Assembly (NCBI RefSeq): GCF_002994745.2 | Contig: NC_037094.1 | Span: 67,994,819 to 68,058,818 of the forward strand | Origin: Rosa chinensis | Taxonomy: Eukaryota > Streptophyta > Magnoliopsida > Rosales > Rosaceae | Direction: 5' to 3' | DNA length: 64,000 bases | In this document: one piece after another, positions 42,007 through 54,373 of the stretch | How positions within the stretch are numbered: the first letter of the stretch is position 1 | Layout of the letters: every line of letters begins with the position of its first letter | Translations under genes and position numbers: made by a program | The notes under the pieces: generated by a model | What the model saw: only the letters and a program-made list of their open reading frames with translations | Told to the model about the DNA's origin: nothing | The model's database searches: none

Positions 42007-42534
42007 TTTTTTGATAAAATATAACATACAAATAGTATGCTCTGGTTCATAAATTAAGAATAGTACAGAAGACTATTTCAATAAAACATTTCTGCTCAGC
42101 ACATCGCCCCTCAGCCCACATCTCATCTCCACCACAGCTTGAAGAGAATCCACCAACATCAGTCATTCGACGCCAATCCAAAGCTCCGGGAGGCTGTGTC
42201 GAAAAGGCCGGCCCACCATCATAAGCCCAAGAGGGTAGACACTTGCCAAAAGAATCACGAGATGCACACAGATGCAGAATTGCATCAATGGAACGAAGAG
42301 ATCCGGTCGGATTGGAAACCTGTGTCGAGCAAAATAACCATACCAAGAACAGAGGGATCAGAAATTAATCCAGAGCCAGGGTGAGTCTGGCACTCCTTTC
42401 GAGGGCGGTGAAGGTGGCTGTCATCATGCTCAGCACCTCTTGGTGGTGCTGCTAGGGTTTCAAACAAGAACGGCCACATAGCTAACTCCCCCTAATTTCC
42501 AAATTGTGTCGATATGGGAAGAAATTAAATTTTC
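42007..42534 (-). mobile_element. Retroposon insertion with poly-A tail and 14-bp duplication
   Basis: The direct repeat GAAATGAAGTTGAT stands on both sides (41993-42006 and 42535-42548), and the left end opens with a T run, which is the A tail of a minus-strand insertion. Such long duplications plus a tail mark LINE-driven retroposition. The body is about 0.5 kb, GC-richer than the neighbours, with no long conserved frame. It could be a SINE, a 5'-truncated LINE or a processed gene piece; I cannot tell which. Confidence 0.75.
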
Positions 42535-42548
42535 GAAATGAAGTTGAT

Positions 42549-43490
42549 TATCATAACCATAGTTGTTTATTCGTACACATTCTATTTTCAATATTAAATT
42601 ATAAAAATGTATTGCAAATTTCCGAAGTTATTAGTTTTTTTTTTTGGTACGTAGTTAGCTGTGAGCTGGTAGGTCATGCGGTGAGCAGCAAGCAATTATA
42701 AGCAATTAATTATGAGTTATTGACTTACTGTAAGTTTGTAACTACAAATTTTTGGGAGAAAAGATGGTCAACCTGGTTCATACCGTGCGCGACAAGTCAA
42801 GCGGACTTCGATTTTAGTTGAAACTTTGAAGCTTGAAAGGATAACATAGAATATTTAATTAAACCAATCCAAACTAAACTAACTCGTCAGAATCATATGA
42901 TTGACGACAATGGTGAATCAATGAATCATACCCCTCCGGCTCTCCTCTCTAGATAGCCATATGACCATATTCGACGCAGCGACGGTGACGTGATACAACA
43001 GGGCAGACAAACATTAAAATCCTAGAAGAATAAAGAACTGGTAAAATTAGGGAAATAGAGAAAGTTTTTTTATTTCATAAATTTTATATGATAAATGTTT
43101 TGATACAAAGCATGACTGATGTTTACATATGTATCCAAGTCCGTATATGGTTACGGTTAGTCAACGACAATATAAAGCTAGCACATCAATAATAAGATTT
43201 ATCGTATCACTTTCAATACTTCAAATCAATACAATAACTGAAATACAACTCACTTTCCATCTTAAAATTAACTGAAACAGAAACAGAAACAGAAGATACC
43301 CTGTTATGTCAATTCCAAATAGATTCAATAACTAACAATATGAAATTTGTCTACAATAATAAAATCTATTGCTAATAGTTAAGAAAGCTAATAGCAACAC
43401 TACAAATGACTTTTTCTAATTTTACACAAATGGCTAAATACTAGTTACTACCTCGTACTTTAGGGCCAAAATAATTTCAGTCTTTAAATT
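42549..43490. other. AT-rich intergenic DNA
   Basis: No frame, terminal repeat or tandem array of note between the retroposon and the LINE relic. Confidence 0.5.
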
Positions 43491-43579
43491 TTTAATTTCA
43501 TCAAAAATAACCGTGCACTACTATTTCTTATCCAATAGATCATTTTGTCAGTAGTCCATGAATTGAAACTGATAAATCG

Positions 43580-43869
43580 CTGACGTGGCATGCCAACTTA
43601 GCTCATATGGTGCCCCATGCAAGGTAAAATCCTCAATTAGCCAGCTCTTGTAACAATAATTCATTCAACTTAGCCTCCAAATCTGCCCTTTCCTCCTCCA
43701 GCAGCGAAGACAAAGAGCTTGTGTAAAAAATTGCTAACTACCCCATGTTTCTTCAATTTCTGATCTCAGACTTCCAAACCTGCTTCTACTCCAACTGAGA
43801 AGCATCCTTCTAGTATTATTAATCCTGTTGCAAACCTTCACGAAAGGGTCATCAACAGAGACTCGATCC
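43580..43869 (-). pseudogene. LINE relic, downstream part (split by Tat-2)
   Basis: On the minus strand, starting at the Tat-2 border, the frame reads VSVDDPFVKVCNRINNTRR and WSRSRFGSLRSEI, with LEAKLNELLLQE in a shifted frame after a stop. This is the linker between endonuclease and reverse transcriptase of plant L1-type elements. Its upstream part is at 56244-56664, on the other side of the insertion. The reverse transcriptase proper is not seen. Confidence 0.65.
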
Positions 43870-44385
43870 TGTACTTACATGAGTATTTGCCTAAACCATC
43901 TATAATGAGCCACGCTCATGCTACCGCCAGCGGTACCAACAACTATCAAAGGTGTGACCTACGAAAACACCGCCAGACAGGCTATCACCTGAACTCAGGC
44001 TCAGCCCAAGATTGCAACTGACGCGGCACCACACGCCGCGCCAAGATCACCTCGCTAAAGCATCAGAAGCTGGGAGTAGAGGCATATCAATCCCACATTA
44101 AAAGCAAGGAAGAGATCAGTCTCTTCCTCACCTATAAAAGGTTCACTCATCAGTCTCTTTATTAAATACGCATTTACTACTTACCTAACATTATTCTGTC
44201 AACATAAATACATTGACTAATTTAGGCATAGGAGTAGAGAAGACCACCAACCGCGGTCTCCCTTTGACGCCCTGTGTATTTTATTTGACAGCTAGTGGAA
44301 ACACCAAGATCTCTACAAGTAGAGGTCTACCTCGTGGACCAGCGTTAACCAAGGTTTAGCTACCGCTGAATCTCATACATTAACA
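43870..44385 (+). repeat. 5' LTR of Tat-2
   Basis: 516 bp, TGTACTTACATG to CATTAACA. A TATA-like CCTATAAAAGG lies at 44131-44141, matching the Tat-1 LTR. Confidence 0.93.
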
Positions 44386-44402
44386 TTGGCGCCGTCTGTG
44401 GG
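44386..44402 (+). other. Primer-binding site of Tat-2
   Basis: TTGGCGCCGTCTGTGGG directly follows the 5' LTR and is identical to that of Tat-1, despite the age of this copy. Confidence 0.85.
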
Positions 44403-44441
44403 AACCTCTTGAGTAAAAGTTCATCCCACTATAAATTCACC

Positions 44442-46200
44442 ATGACTAACGGTAGCGGGGAAATCGCAGATGAGCAAGCGGACCAGTCCGTCAACTCCCA
44501 ACCCACCAACCCCACGGCTAACGTTAACCCAACGGCTAACGTTAACCGTGCATTCTTCAATACTCCCGTCAACCCCAGCGTTGAGCCGTAGGATACCCCC
44601 CAGGTTCCATGTACTCAATCAATAGCAGAAGCTTACCCGAGCAGCAGCCGCCAAGTATGAGTTGGCACTTGCGGATCTCCATAAGGCAAACAGGGAGCGC
44701 GAGCAGGAATGCAAGGAAAAGGTGGAAGCTCATAAACAAGTGGCCACACTGATGTCAAGATTTGACAAACTAAAGAAAGCGCTGGAGGCAGATGCTAGCC
44801 CAGCACTGAGTGAACAATCACAAAGTGCCAGGCGTAGTCTCCCCAGCGGTGGAAGGTTAATACCAGCACCAATCATACAGATGCAAGAACCGCTAAACAC
44901 ACCTGAGGTGGAGGACACCTGAGCTGGTAGGACTGGGTCCTCCACCTCCACCATGTCTAATGATAGAATAGGTGGCAGAATCACAACTGCGAACCAATCG
45001 TAGCGCAACCAGGGCAAGAACCGAAGGAAACCCACCGACCTCCAGGCGGGAGTTAGCGCAGAGAAACCTCAAGGTAGGACCCGCTGGCGACGCAACCACT
45101 CTAATCCTGGAAAGAATGCAACAGCTGGAACAAAGACTGATCTGAACGGAGGCAGGCACCCTAACGCCAATCCAAAACCCACTCTTTGCGTCAAGGCCAG
45201 GACCGTTCACCTCCAAAATCTTGCAAACCGTCAGACCAGCACATACAAAAAGGCCAAAGATGGCACAATACAATGACCTCACTGATCCATTTGCCCATAT
45301 GGACACCTTCAAGAAGGTAACTAACAGCGAGGGATTCAATGACGCCACCCTCTGCCATTTGTTCAGTGAGACGTTGGATAGTAAGGTAGTGGGTTGGTTC
45401 TTCGAGTGCCCACCCTGATCCATCGACTCATTTTATGCACTATCAAACGCCTTCCTATCGCGGTTCATCCTCTTGGCGGCAGGGCATCACAACACAAGCC
45501 AACGATTTAATGTCAAGCAGGGAACAGAGGAAAAACTAAAGGCATTCGTCACAAGGTGGTGGGCAACGGCATCTCGATGCAGTGAACTGGACAAAATAAT
45601 GGCAATGGCGGCCTTTAAACAAGGACTCCTAAAGGGACCATTTCTCTATCATCTCAACTACAATTACCCAAATGCCGCGTATGACCACGTCATGAGCGAG
45701 ATCGTCCTCCATGGGCAGGAAGAGTACATCACATATGGAGAAAAGCCATCGCCTCCACAAACGGCTGCTAAGGCAACCCAGCCTTCCTCCAGCTAGTAGG
45801 AAACTGCTAACAAATCTCTCGCCACACCCTCAAATGATAAAAAAAAGAGTGGCATCAGAACAACTACCAAAGCAAGCAACAAAAGGATCAGCAATACCAC
45901 AACAAGGGCAATCGTCCCTTCCACGGTGACAATCGCAACAAGCAAGCAGAGTCTTCTCAGTGGTACACAGTGTTCACAGTCCTCACAGCTTTATATGAGG
46001 AGATATATGATCAGTGCAAGGATCAAATCCCACCACCACCTCCAAGAAAATACCAGAAAGTGGGAAAATCGAGAAACACCGGCAAATGGTGCAAATACCA
46101 CGAAGACAGCGGTCACAACACCAACAGTTACAATGCTTTTAAAACAGCAATTGAGACCCTGTACCGGGATGGCAAGCTGTAACAGTTCAAGGTGTGACAA
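44442..46200 (+). pseudogene. Tat-2 gag relic
   Basis: Starts MTNGSGEIADEQADQS as in Tat-1, then breaks at a stop at 44589-44591. Later pieces keep the gag core (HMDTFKKVTNSEGFNDATL near 45300 and GHHNTSQRFNVKQG near 45480) and the zinc-knuckle-like CKYHEDSGHNTNS (near 46090), but in different frames separated by stops. No product longer than about 110 residues could be made. Confidence 0.88.
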
Positions 46201-49200
46201 CCACCGACAGTAGGGGCCAATATCGAGCCCATACGCCGCATCAACACCATCGATGGTGACTCTTCCATCAACAACATATCTTACAGAGCAAGGAAGCGCT
46301 ATGCCCTTGCCAACCACCCTAAAGAAGTTTGCAACATCCGCTATGAAAGATCCACTAACCTACCAAAATCTGGGTGGCAGCCCATAACCTTCTCCGAGTA
46401 AGAGGAATGCGGAGTGCATCTACCCCATGATGACCTATTCTTGATTGACCCAATACTCGAAAAATGGTCAGTAAGGTGGGTTCTGGTCGACAGCGGGTCC
46501 ACTGTCAATGTCATTTTCAACGGCTGCTACAACCAGCTACAGCGGAACAGAAAGCTTCTACAAGACCACTAATCGCTACTTAGTTTCTCCGGCGACGTCA
46601 CACAACCACTGGGTTCTGACTATATGCGCCTATCCATCGGTGCTAGCCCTTGCACAGCCGAGGTACACACCAAGTTCATTATCGTCGACTGCTTCAACTT
46701 CTATAATTCCATCATCAGCCGACCGGCACTCAACAAGCTTAAGTATATCATTGCAGGGTACATGCTTCTCATGAAGTTCCCTACACCCAACGGCACGAGA
46801 TGTGTAAAAGGAAGCCAACAGCCAGCACGAGAGTGCTACTTAACAATGGTGACGGGACGATGCGCCATCATGAAATCCTAACGGTAGGAAATCTCCTACC
46901 GCTAACTGACAGAATTAACGACCCCAGGGACGACGAGAAAAAGTATGTAAAAAAATAACATGTTAACCCAAAGACATCTCTACAGGTCATCAGCATCTCT
47001 AACGAGCACCCTGAGTGGACAGTCTGCATCGGCACACAACTCTCCCTTGAGATAGCGGTGGAGCTCACACAATTTCTGCTGGAAAACGCCACTGCGTTTG
47101 TATGGTCCTACATGGATATACCAGGAGTCTCCCCTGACATTATTACGCACAAGTTAAGCATCAAACCATCCTTCTATTCAATCAAATAGAAGAGAAGGGC
47201 TTTTGACGAAGAAAGATATCGTGCAATAGGGATGAGGTAGTGAAGCTACAAGGCATTGGATTTATCCTCCAGGTCAACTATCCCTAATGGATCTCTAACC
47301 TGGTAATGGTAAAAAAGCCCAGTGGAAAATGGCGAATGTGCGTAGACTTCAAAGGTCTTAACAAGGCGTGCTCTAAAGATAGTTTCTCGTTACCACACAT
47401 TGACCAGCTGGTCGACGCAATAGTGGGACACGAATTGCTCAGCATGATGGATGCCTTCTCCGGCTACAACCAAATCAAAATGAACCCCGGTAACCACAAA
47501 TGCACCACCTTCACAACAGACAAAGGCCTGTACTGCTACAATGTCCTGCCCTTTGGGTTGAAGAACGCCAGAGCAATGTATCAGCAGTTGATGAATGCCA
47601 TGTTCGCAGAACACCTCGGCAAAATAATAGAGGTATATGTGGACAACATGCTCGTAAAAAACATCAAAGCCTGTGGACACGTGGCAAACCTCCGCATCAT
47701 ATTCGCCATTCTCTTAGCCTATGGTATACGACTCAACCCTGATAAGTGCTTTTTACAGCTAGCAAATTCTTGGGCTACATTGTTAGCGAGCGAGGCATAG
47801 AAGCTAACCCTGACAAGGTACAAGCCATCCTCAACTGAAATCCCCAAAGTGGAAGATGCATGTTCAGAGCCTCCAGGGCAAGCTAACCGCGCTATCCCGC
47901 TTCATCTCCAAGCTCACTGACAGGTGCCTCCCATTCTTCAAAACCATGAAGAGGACCCAGGAAAAAGAAATTGATTGGACTCCGGATTATGAGGCGGCAT
48001 TCCAAATTTTGAAGGAGTACCTAGCGGCAATCCCACTCCTCTCCATACCTGGGCAGGGTGAGATACTGTACATATACCTCGCTGTATCCACATCAATAGT
48101 AAGCTGTGCCATAGTACGAAGAGAGGGATAGGACGAGCTCTCGGAATTCTACGCCGGCAGGGGTATGAACGGAGCTGAGACAAGATACATGATAAAAAAA
48201 TCTGGGGTTCACATCCAAAACCAATTGGCAATGGATGGAGTGGCCCAAACCCTTATAAACCCATAAGCAAGATCCCATTTTTCCCATGTGGGATGTATAT
48301 ACTCTCAACAATACACCCCCCTAAACAACTCGCTCTCACACTCATCGTCTCCGCTAGACTCCTCCGCCAATACTTCCAAGCTCATACCATTCATGTCCTG
48401 ACAAATCAACCGCTGAGGCAAGTAATGCAAACCCTGAGCACTCCGGCCGCTTGAACAAATGGGCAATCGAGCTAAGCGAGTTCGACATTGAGCTCCAGGA
48501 TGAACCCGCTATTAAAGGCCAGGCGGTAGCAGACTTCATCGCTCAGCTCATTGAGCTCCAGGATGAACCCGCTATTAGAACAAAAGAAAATAACACCGCC
48601 ATGGCAACCATCGAGGAGCCCGCGTCCAAGCAACAGTCAGAATAGAACCTCCATGTCGACGGCTCTACCTGCTCCAAAGCTTGTGGAGCGGGAATCATCT
48701 TGATAGGGCCAGGGGGACTGAACGTGGAGTACGCGCTAAAATTCAACTTCACAGCTTCGAACAACATGGCGGAGTATGAAGCACTCATTGCAGGCCTACT
48801 CCTCACCAAAGACTCAGGCGCTGATAATGTCAACATATTCAACGACTCCCAACTTGTCGTCAACCAGGTCAACGACAGCTTTCAAGCCAAGGACAAGCAG
48901 TTAACGGTATACTTAGGGTACGTGAAAATCCTACTCAGGAAATTCAAGTTCCACTTCATCACCCAAATCCCTATAGAGAAGAACGCTAAGACAGACTCCC
49001 TGGTAAGACTAGCAACCGCTCAACCACATCAAAGTCTGACGGACATAACAGTGGAATGCCTTAACAAGCTAAGCATCACCAAAACCCTAGTGGAAATAGT
49101 CAACAAAGAGGCCAATTCCAGCTGGATAGATGAAATAATAAAGTACAAGTCCAATGGAACGCTGCCAGCTTGCATGGTCGAGGCACGGCAGCTCAAGCGG

Positions 49201-50340
49201 AGGGCAACCCACTATAACATACAAAACAGCAAACTCTACAGCCAGGGATTCACCCACCCAAATCTCTGATGCTTAACCCCGGAAGAAGGAAGGGTGGTAT
49301 TAGCAATGATACATGCAGGGGATTGTAGAAATCATTCAATCGCTAGATCTTTGGCAAATCGTACTATGCGGCAAGGATACTTTTGGCCCACACTCGGTGA
49401 CGACGCCAGAGAAGTCTCCACGTCCTGCCACAAGTGTCAGCAATACGCTGACCTCCCGCATGCGCCGGCAGAGCCTCTCTCAATAATCGTTGGCCCATGA
49501 ATTCACTCCACTTGGGGCCTCGACCTAGTTGGCAAATTACCAACCGCTAGGGGCCAATTCAAGTACATCATTGTCGCCATCGATTACAACAGCAAATGAA
49601 TAGAGGCTGAGTTGCTGACGGCAAAAATAACCGCCAAGGTAACCCATTTCCTCTGAAAAAACATCTATTGCCGCGACGGCGTACCCCACATAATCATCAC
49701 AGAGAACGGGGCATAGTTCAACAACAAGGTGATCATAGACTTTACTGCTAATCGAGGCACCAAGATGTGCTATGCATCTATAGCGCACCCCTAAACCAAC
49801 GGGCAAGTAGAAGAGGCAAACAAGATCATCGAGAAATTGCTCAAGAAGAAGCTCAATGACGCCAAGGGCCTATGGGTTGAAAAACTCCCAGAAGTCCTTT
49901 GGGCCATCAGGACAACCCCAACATCCGCTAACGGAGAAACACCGTTCTGCATGATGTTCAGAACAGAAGAAGTCCTTCCAATTGAAGTCACACAGCAACC
50001 GCTAAGATCGAGGGCTACATCGCCAAGACCAATGGCGAAACCATCAACCTCGACAAGGATCTCCTCAAGAAAAAGCACCACAAAGCTCACTTGCACAACT
50101 TGCAAAACAAACAGGGCATATCGCGTTTCTTCAACGCCAAAGTCTAGGCAAGAAACCTCTAACTTGGACAATGGGTCATGAAAAAAGTCATTCCACCGCC
50201 AACCGCACTTCGTCCCACTTGGAAAGGACCATATCAAATAGTGGAAGTCATCAATCCCGACACTTTCTACTTAAAGAGCAAGAACGGCGTCACATCCACC
50301 CACCCTTCAAATACCGAATAGCTCCGGTATTATTACAAAT
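46201..50340 (+). pseudogene. Tat-2 pol relic (protease, RT, two RNase H, integrase)
   Basis: Fragments follow the Tat-1 order. The protease active site survives as VDSGSTVN near 46490. Reverse transcriptase at 47306-47800 runs from MCVDFKGLNKACSKD to a catalytic box changed from YVDDM to YVDNM, so one catalytic aspartate is lost. First RNase H lies at about 48060-48530 with an insertion in it, the second at 48650-49000, and integrase at about 49290-50000. Many stops replace CAA, CAG, CGA or TGG codons. The end matches the Tat-1 C-terminus (LRYYYK). Confidence 0.9.
48190..48310 (-). mobile_element. 121-bp solo LTR (TRIM/SMART-like) inside Tat-2
   Basis: TGATAAAAAAATC to CTCTCAACA with a perfect 5-bp duplication ATACA (48185-48189 and 48311-48315). 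It splits the first RNase H of Tat-2 exactly where Tat-1 reads on from GAETRY. At 121 bp it is among the shortest LTR sizes. On the minus strand it starts TGTTGAGAGTATATACATCC, of a type associated with small non-autonomous or copia-like elements; the family name is inferred. Confidence 0.85.
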
Positions 50341-50399
50341 AATCCTACCGCTAACCCACGAGCATCTTGACTTAGCAAAATTTTTGTACAATATTTAGA

Positions 50400-50860
50400 T
50401 AAGAGAAGCTACCCAACGGGTACTCTCACTCTTTTGTAAACGCTGACCAGTCAGCTATCAATGAAACGAGGAATTATTCAAACCATTGTTCTCCGGAGCA
50501 CAAACAGTCAACTGGTAACGCTAACAAGGTTCAGTGGACTACGTCCGCTACTTCGTGCATTTAGAACAATTTTAATTCCCTTAAAGTTTCATTGAGAGAC
50601 AAAAGAATAAGAAAAGCTCTAGCAGTATACCAACACTCAAAACAGACAACAAGAATTTGCCAGCAGCAATCCAACACTTAAAAAATTTAGAGATGCAAAG
50701 CAACAACATGGTTCATTATAAACTTAGGCTGGGATTCCCCAACCAAAAGATTGTCTCATTACAAAGTGTGAACGACTCAGCGGCGACAACAAACATAAAA
50801 AACAAAAACATAAAGATCCTTCACGGCTCTCTTCGGGTGGCGATGGTGCCATCACTGTCA
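50400..50860. other. Tat-2 spacer between pol and antisense gene relic
   Basis: Counterpart of 18418-18780 in Tat-1 (shared tagctgactgatcagcg-type and gaatt-rich strings). No coding frame. Confidence 0.5.
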
Positions 50861-50899
50861 ACTTGGGCAGGCTGCGCCACCGAATGGCTAGTCTAGATG

Positions 50900-53600
50900 G
50901 ACCCGGGGGCGGTGGGACTCGGTGTGATCATGGTACCATCCTCGAGAGTGTGCGCCTCCAAAAATTGAGCATGGGATGCATCGAAGGCCATTGGCATCGG
51001 CGACTGCTGGGATCCATCACCCGTCCGCCGGCCAGATTCACCACTGCCGGATTGCACACCTTCAAACTGGGAAGAGTTCGGCCTGCCTTGAGCAGTCTAC
51101 GGCTGACTTGGCGCCGCCTACAACTGGGCTGCCTTGTCCTAGTTAATGACACCTTTTCTTCCAGCTTGCGGAAGTTGGCCGTGGCACCGGCCATTCCGGC
51201 CGCCATAAGCGCATTCTTGTACTCCTTGGACTGCTTAAAGGCCTCCACAGCCGCGGCGCCAACTTTTTGCTTCTCCGCATCCAGCCCTTCAGCCTGATGT
51301 TGCAATCGCTTAACTTCTTCAGATCGGGCAGCATATTCACGCTGAACGATGTCAAGCCTCTTCACCTTGGCCTACAGTTGTTCACCAAGGTGTGTAATCT
51401 CCATCTTCAACTCTCCCACCTTGGTGTTGTGCTCAACATCCAGCATAATGGCAATGTCCAGCTTGCCCCCAGCATCCACTAAATCTACCTCCGCTTTCTA
51501 CAGCTGCTGCTCGCACTTCTCAAGTCATTTCTTCATCTCTGCCAGCTCCTACCGCAGGTAATCAACTTCGTCGCACAGTTGTACCTCTAAAGAGGATGGA
51601 ATAACTCATTCAGCCTAAATGGGAGGCGACCGAAGGCTGAGCTGAACGGGGACTGCTGCAAAGGAGTGGCTCGCACGGTACAGTCCACCCCTCCGAACCT
51701 GGGCTGCTCACAAATATGGAAGAGCAGCTCTCGCTTATTCTCTTTCAGAAACTCGGCGTAGGAGGCGAAAGAATCGAGACCCCCTTGGGCCGCCTCCTAA
51801 CCGGCGGCAAAGGTGACCATCTAACCATCCTTCCCCGCCCTTTTTTGTTGTTGGCGCAGGAAAAGTAGCATGTTGTTCACTGCGTCGTCATCCTCTTCGC
51901 CGTCATTCTGCCGCCTTTCCCTTTGAAGATTGGCACCTTGGGCGGCACTAGCGACGACTGTCCCCATCAGGCTCCAGGCCCGCTATGGTGACGGCCTCCT
52001 TGGTGCTGACCTCTTTCTACGGTGCAGCCTTCTCTTTTTGAATCGCTCTTCGGGAGCCAGGAACCTTCTCTGCGGCCTTCTTCGGCCGACTACCGAACGG
52101 ACTCCCCCAGGCCTGGATACGCTCGAGGTGAGCAGAGTCAGGTCAGACAATGGTCTACTCTGCAACGGATAGATGGGAGTGCAGCGACATCTCCAGCACT
52201 ACTTCAGCCTCTTAGGGACTGACATGCTTGATTAGGGGATCAACGGTCGTCTTCCGCCCGTTCAGACCAGCGACGAACATACCCTCCAGATAGTTCTCTA
52301 ACTCAGCGTTGTCCATCGCCTTATCGAACGTCGCGCGACACAATTTATTACCGGGAAGGGGATTTACAAAAAAGGGAGAAAGGAAAAGATAAGTATGGAC
52401 CACATTTCCTGAACCCTAGACTCCTACACAAGAAATGCAAGAATATATTCCTGGGAGCCAACTCAATTTCAACTCAGCCAACAATTCCCAACCAGTCAGT
52501 TAGCAAAGGTCAAGCAGGTTACGATTCGTCCAGTAGCCAACAATCCTCACTACACGACACTCCTCCGCTGTCGTCAGCACAAAACGCAGTCCCGCTACCA
52601 AAAAAAAAAAAAAAGAGGAAGAAGGTATCTATTTACGTACATGCTAGAGTTAAGACAGAACAAAAAGGCAGCAAGAAAACGTTCAGCGGCAATCTCGTAT
52701 AGGTTGAAACTTGGAATTAATTCTAAACAACGGCTCTTTCGTATTTATGGTCGCGTCTTACTCCCAACCCTCGGTCGCTACACAAAAGGTTGGCTGGCAG
52801 GGGGACATGGAGTCCGACGGATTCTCATTCAATCTAGGATCCCCGGCACGACGAATCAAATTCACCTGCCCGTTGCAGCCCTTCCTCTTCACATTCACCA
52901 ACTCGTAGAAGTGAAGCACCTTGGCCACGGTAGGACACTCACAACGGGATAGACTAGACTCCAAAGGGCATTTAGCCCCATCAGCATCTTCTAGATGTTT
53001 GGGCAAACTTGCCCAAAAGCGACGTCGAACTCACATAGCACTATTTGGAGGTGCAGCAGAAGCGGAAATCTCACTCTCTGGTGGAACACCGCCTCATGCA
53101 CGATAGCATACCCCGCAGGTAAAGAAGACGCCTTTTCACCCTTCAGCAGCGACCTCAACTTAGACACCCGGGAAGCTTGTACACTCGCTTCAGTCTATTG
53201 ATCGCCATCTACGTCATCGAACCGCCCGCATCGTCAACAAGCATCCTATCAGACAACTTTCACGAAGACTCTACACTACCATCATCGCCGGGATTGCTGC
53301 TCCCTTCAAGCGAACCTCTAGCAGCACTGTGGCTAGCCACCCATTCTTCCCGCTGATGGCTAGCAGCGGTATCCTCCCCCGCTGCCGCTGAAGTCTTCTC
53401 GGCCGCCACCATCTTGTGCGTCCACACCCATATGCAGATATATAACTCGTAGCGGTTCGACATCTAGCGGATCAGACAGTGAGGTTCCTGCAGGGGCAGA
53501 CGGACGTAACGAATCAGTAAATATCCTATCGGAACCACTGAGCGACATGTCATACCCGGAATCCTCACTGCTCGAGATCTCTACGACGTTAGCCATCACA
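50900..53600 (-). pseudogene. Antisense accessory gene relic of Tat-2
   Basis: Pieces of the same antisense gene as in Tat-1, all on the minus strand: the start MANVVEISSSEDSGYD at about 53593; the conserved domain (VAKVLHFYELVNVKRKG and FCVATEGWE) at 52758-53006; the PGNKLCRATFDKAMD segment near 52350; and coiled-coil remnants with AAVEAFKQSKEYKNAL at 51150-51365. Stops and frame shifts separate them. That start, domain and last-block opening are all recognisable in an old copy shows that the gene was a stable part of the family. Confidence 0.8.
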
Positions 53601-54102
53601 AACACCCTAAAACCCAAATTGTTAGTTCCAAAAGGATCTAAGCTACCCCTATATCAGATTTTATCCAAGAACACCAAGAACAAACATACAAAACAAACCC
53701 ATAATCCAACACAGCAAATATATACCCTTGTGACCCAGATTCGACCATCTAGCAATTATCCACCATGAATCCTTTGTCAAAACACCAAAACCAACCCATA
53801 AACACATTGCCACAATATTGCAAAATTCCAAAAACCCGAAACAACCATAAACACAGAGCAAAGAACACACAGGAGCATGAAGTAAAGGCTAGAGAACACC
53901 AACCTAAGGTATGTAAAGTACAATTGCCCTATGCACCTGAACATGGCTGGTTTTGTCTTTGGGTTAACTTCTCTTCTCCTAAATCGACACCCTCGCTTCA
54001 ACCTCGAACCCTTGCTGCTGCACACTCTCACAACTCACAAAGCTTGAAGAAGAAGAACAAGATTTCAAACATGAAGCAAAGTGAAAAACCCCTTGGGTTC
54101 CC

Positions 54103-54121
54103 CCTCTTTTATGTCAACATC
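54103..54121 (-). promoter_or_regulatory. Core promoter-like motif of the Tat-2 antisense gene
   Basis: Reads GATGTTGACATAAAAGAGG on the minus strand, almost the same as 15219-15236 in Tat-1, and lies at the same distance (about 250 bp) from the tandem array. Confidence 0.5.
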
Positions 54122-54373
54122 AGATAAATCTGGGTCGTCCATCAAATAACGACATAGCACAAGATGCGTACACGTGCCCTACTACCGCACCCACTATTAG
54201 GGTTAACCGAGGTGTTGCCTCAGTTACAAAACAACATTTACTTGCATTTATTGTGAAGCCACGAGTGTGTTGAGGAGACATGCACCCACAAGCCAGCCCA
54301 ACAAGTAGCCGACACGCGTGGGGCGATGTCAGAGGTAACGCATATCCAGTCCAACCATCAAAAGATGCAAATC

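Noticed and set aside
48190..48310. Cassandra-type TRIM carrying 5S rRNA sequence
   Set aside because: The 121-bp LTR shows no 5S promoter boxes.
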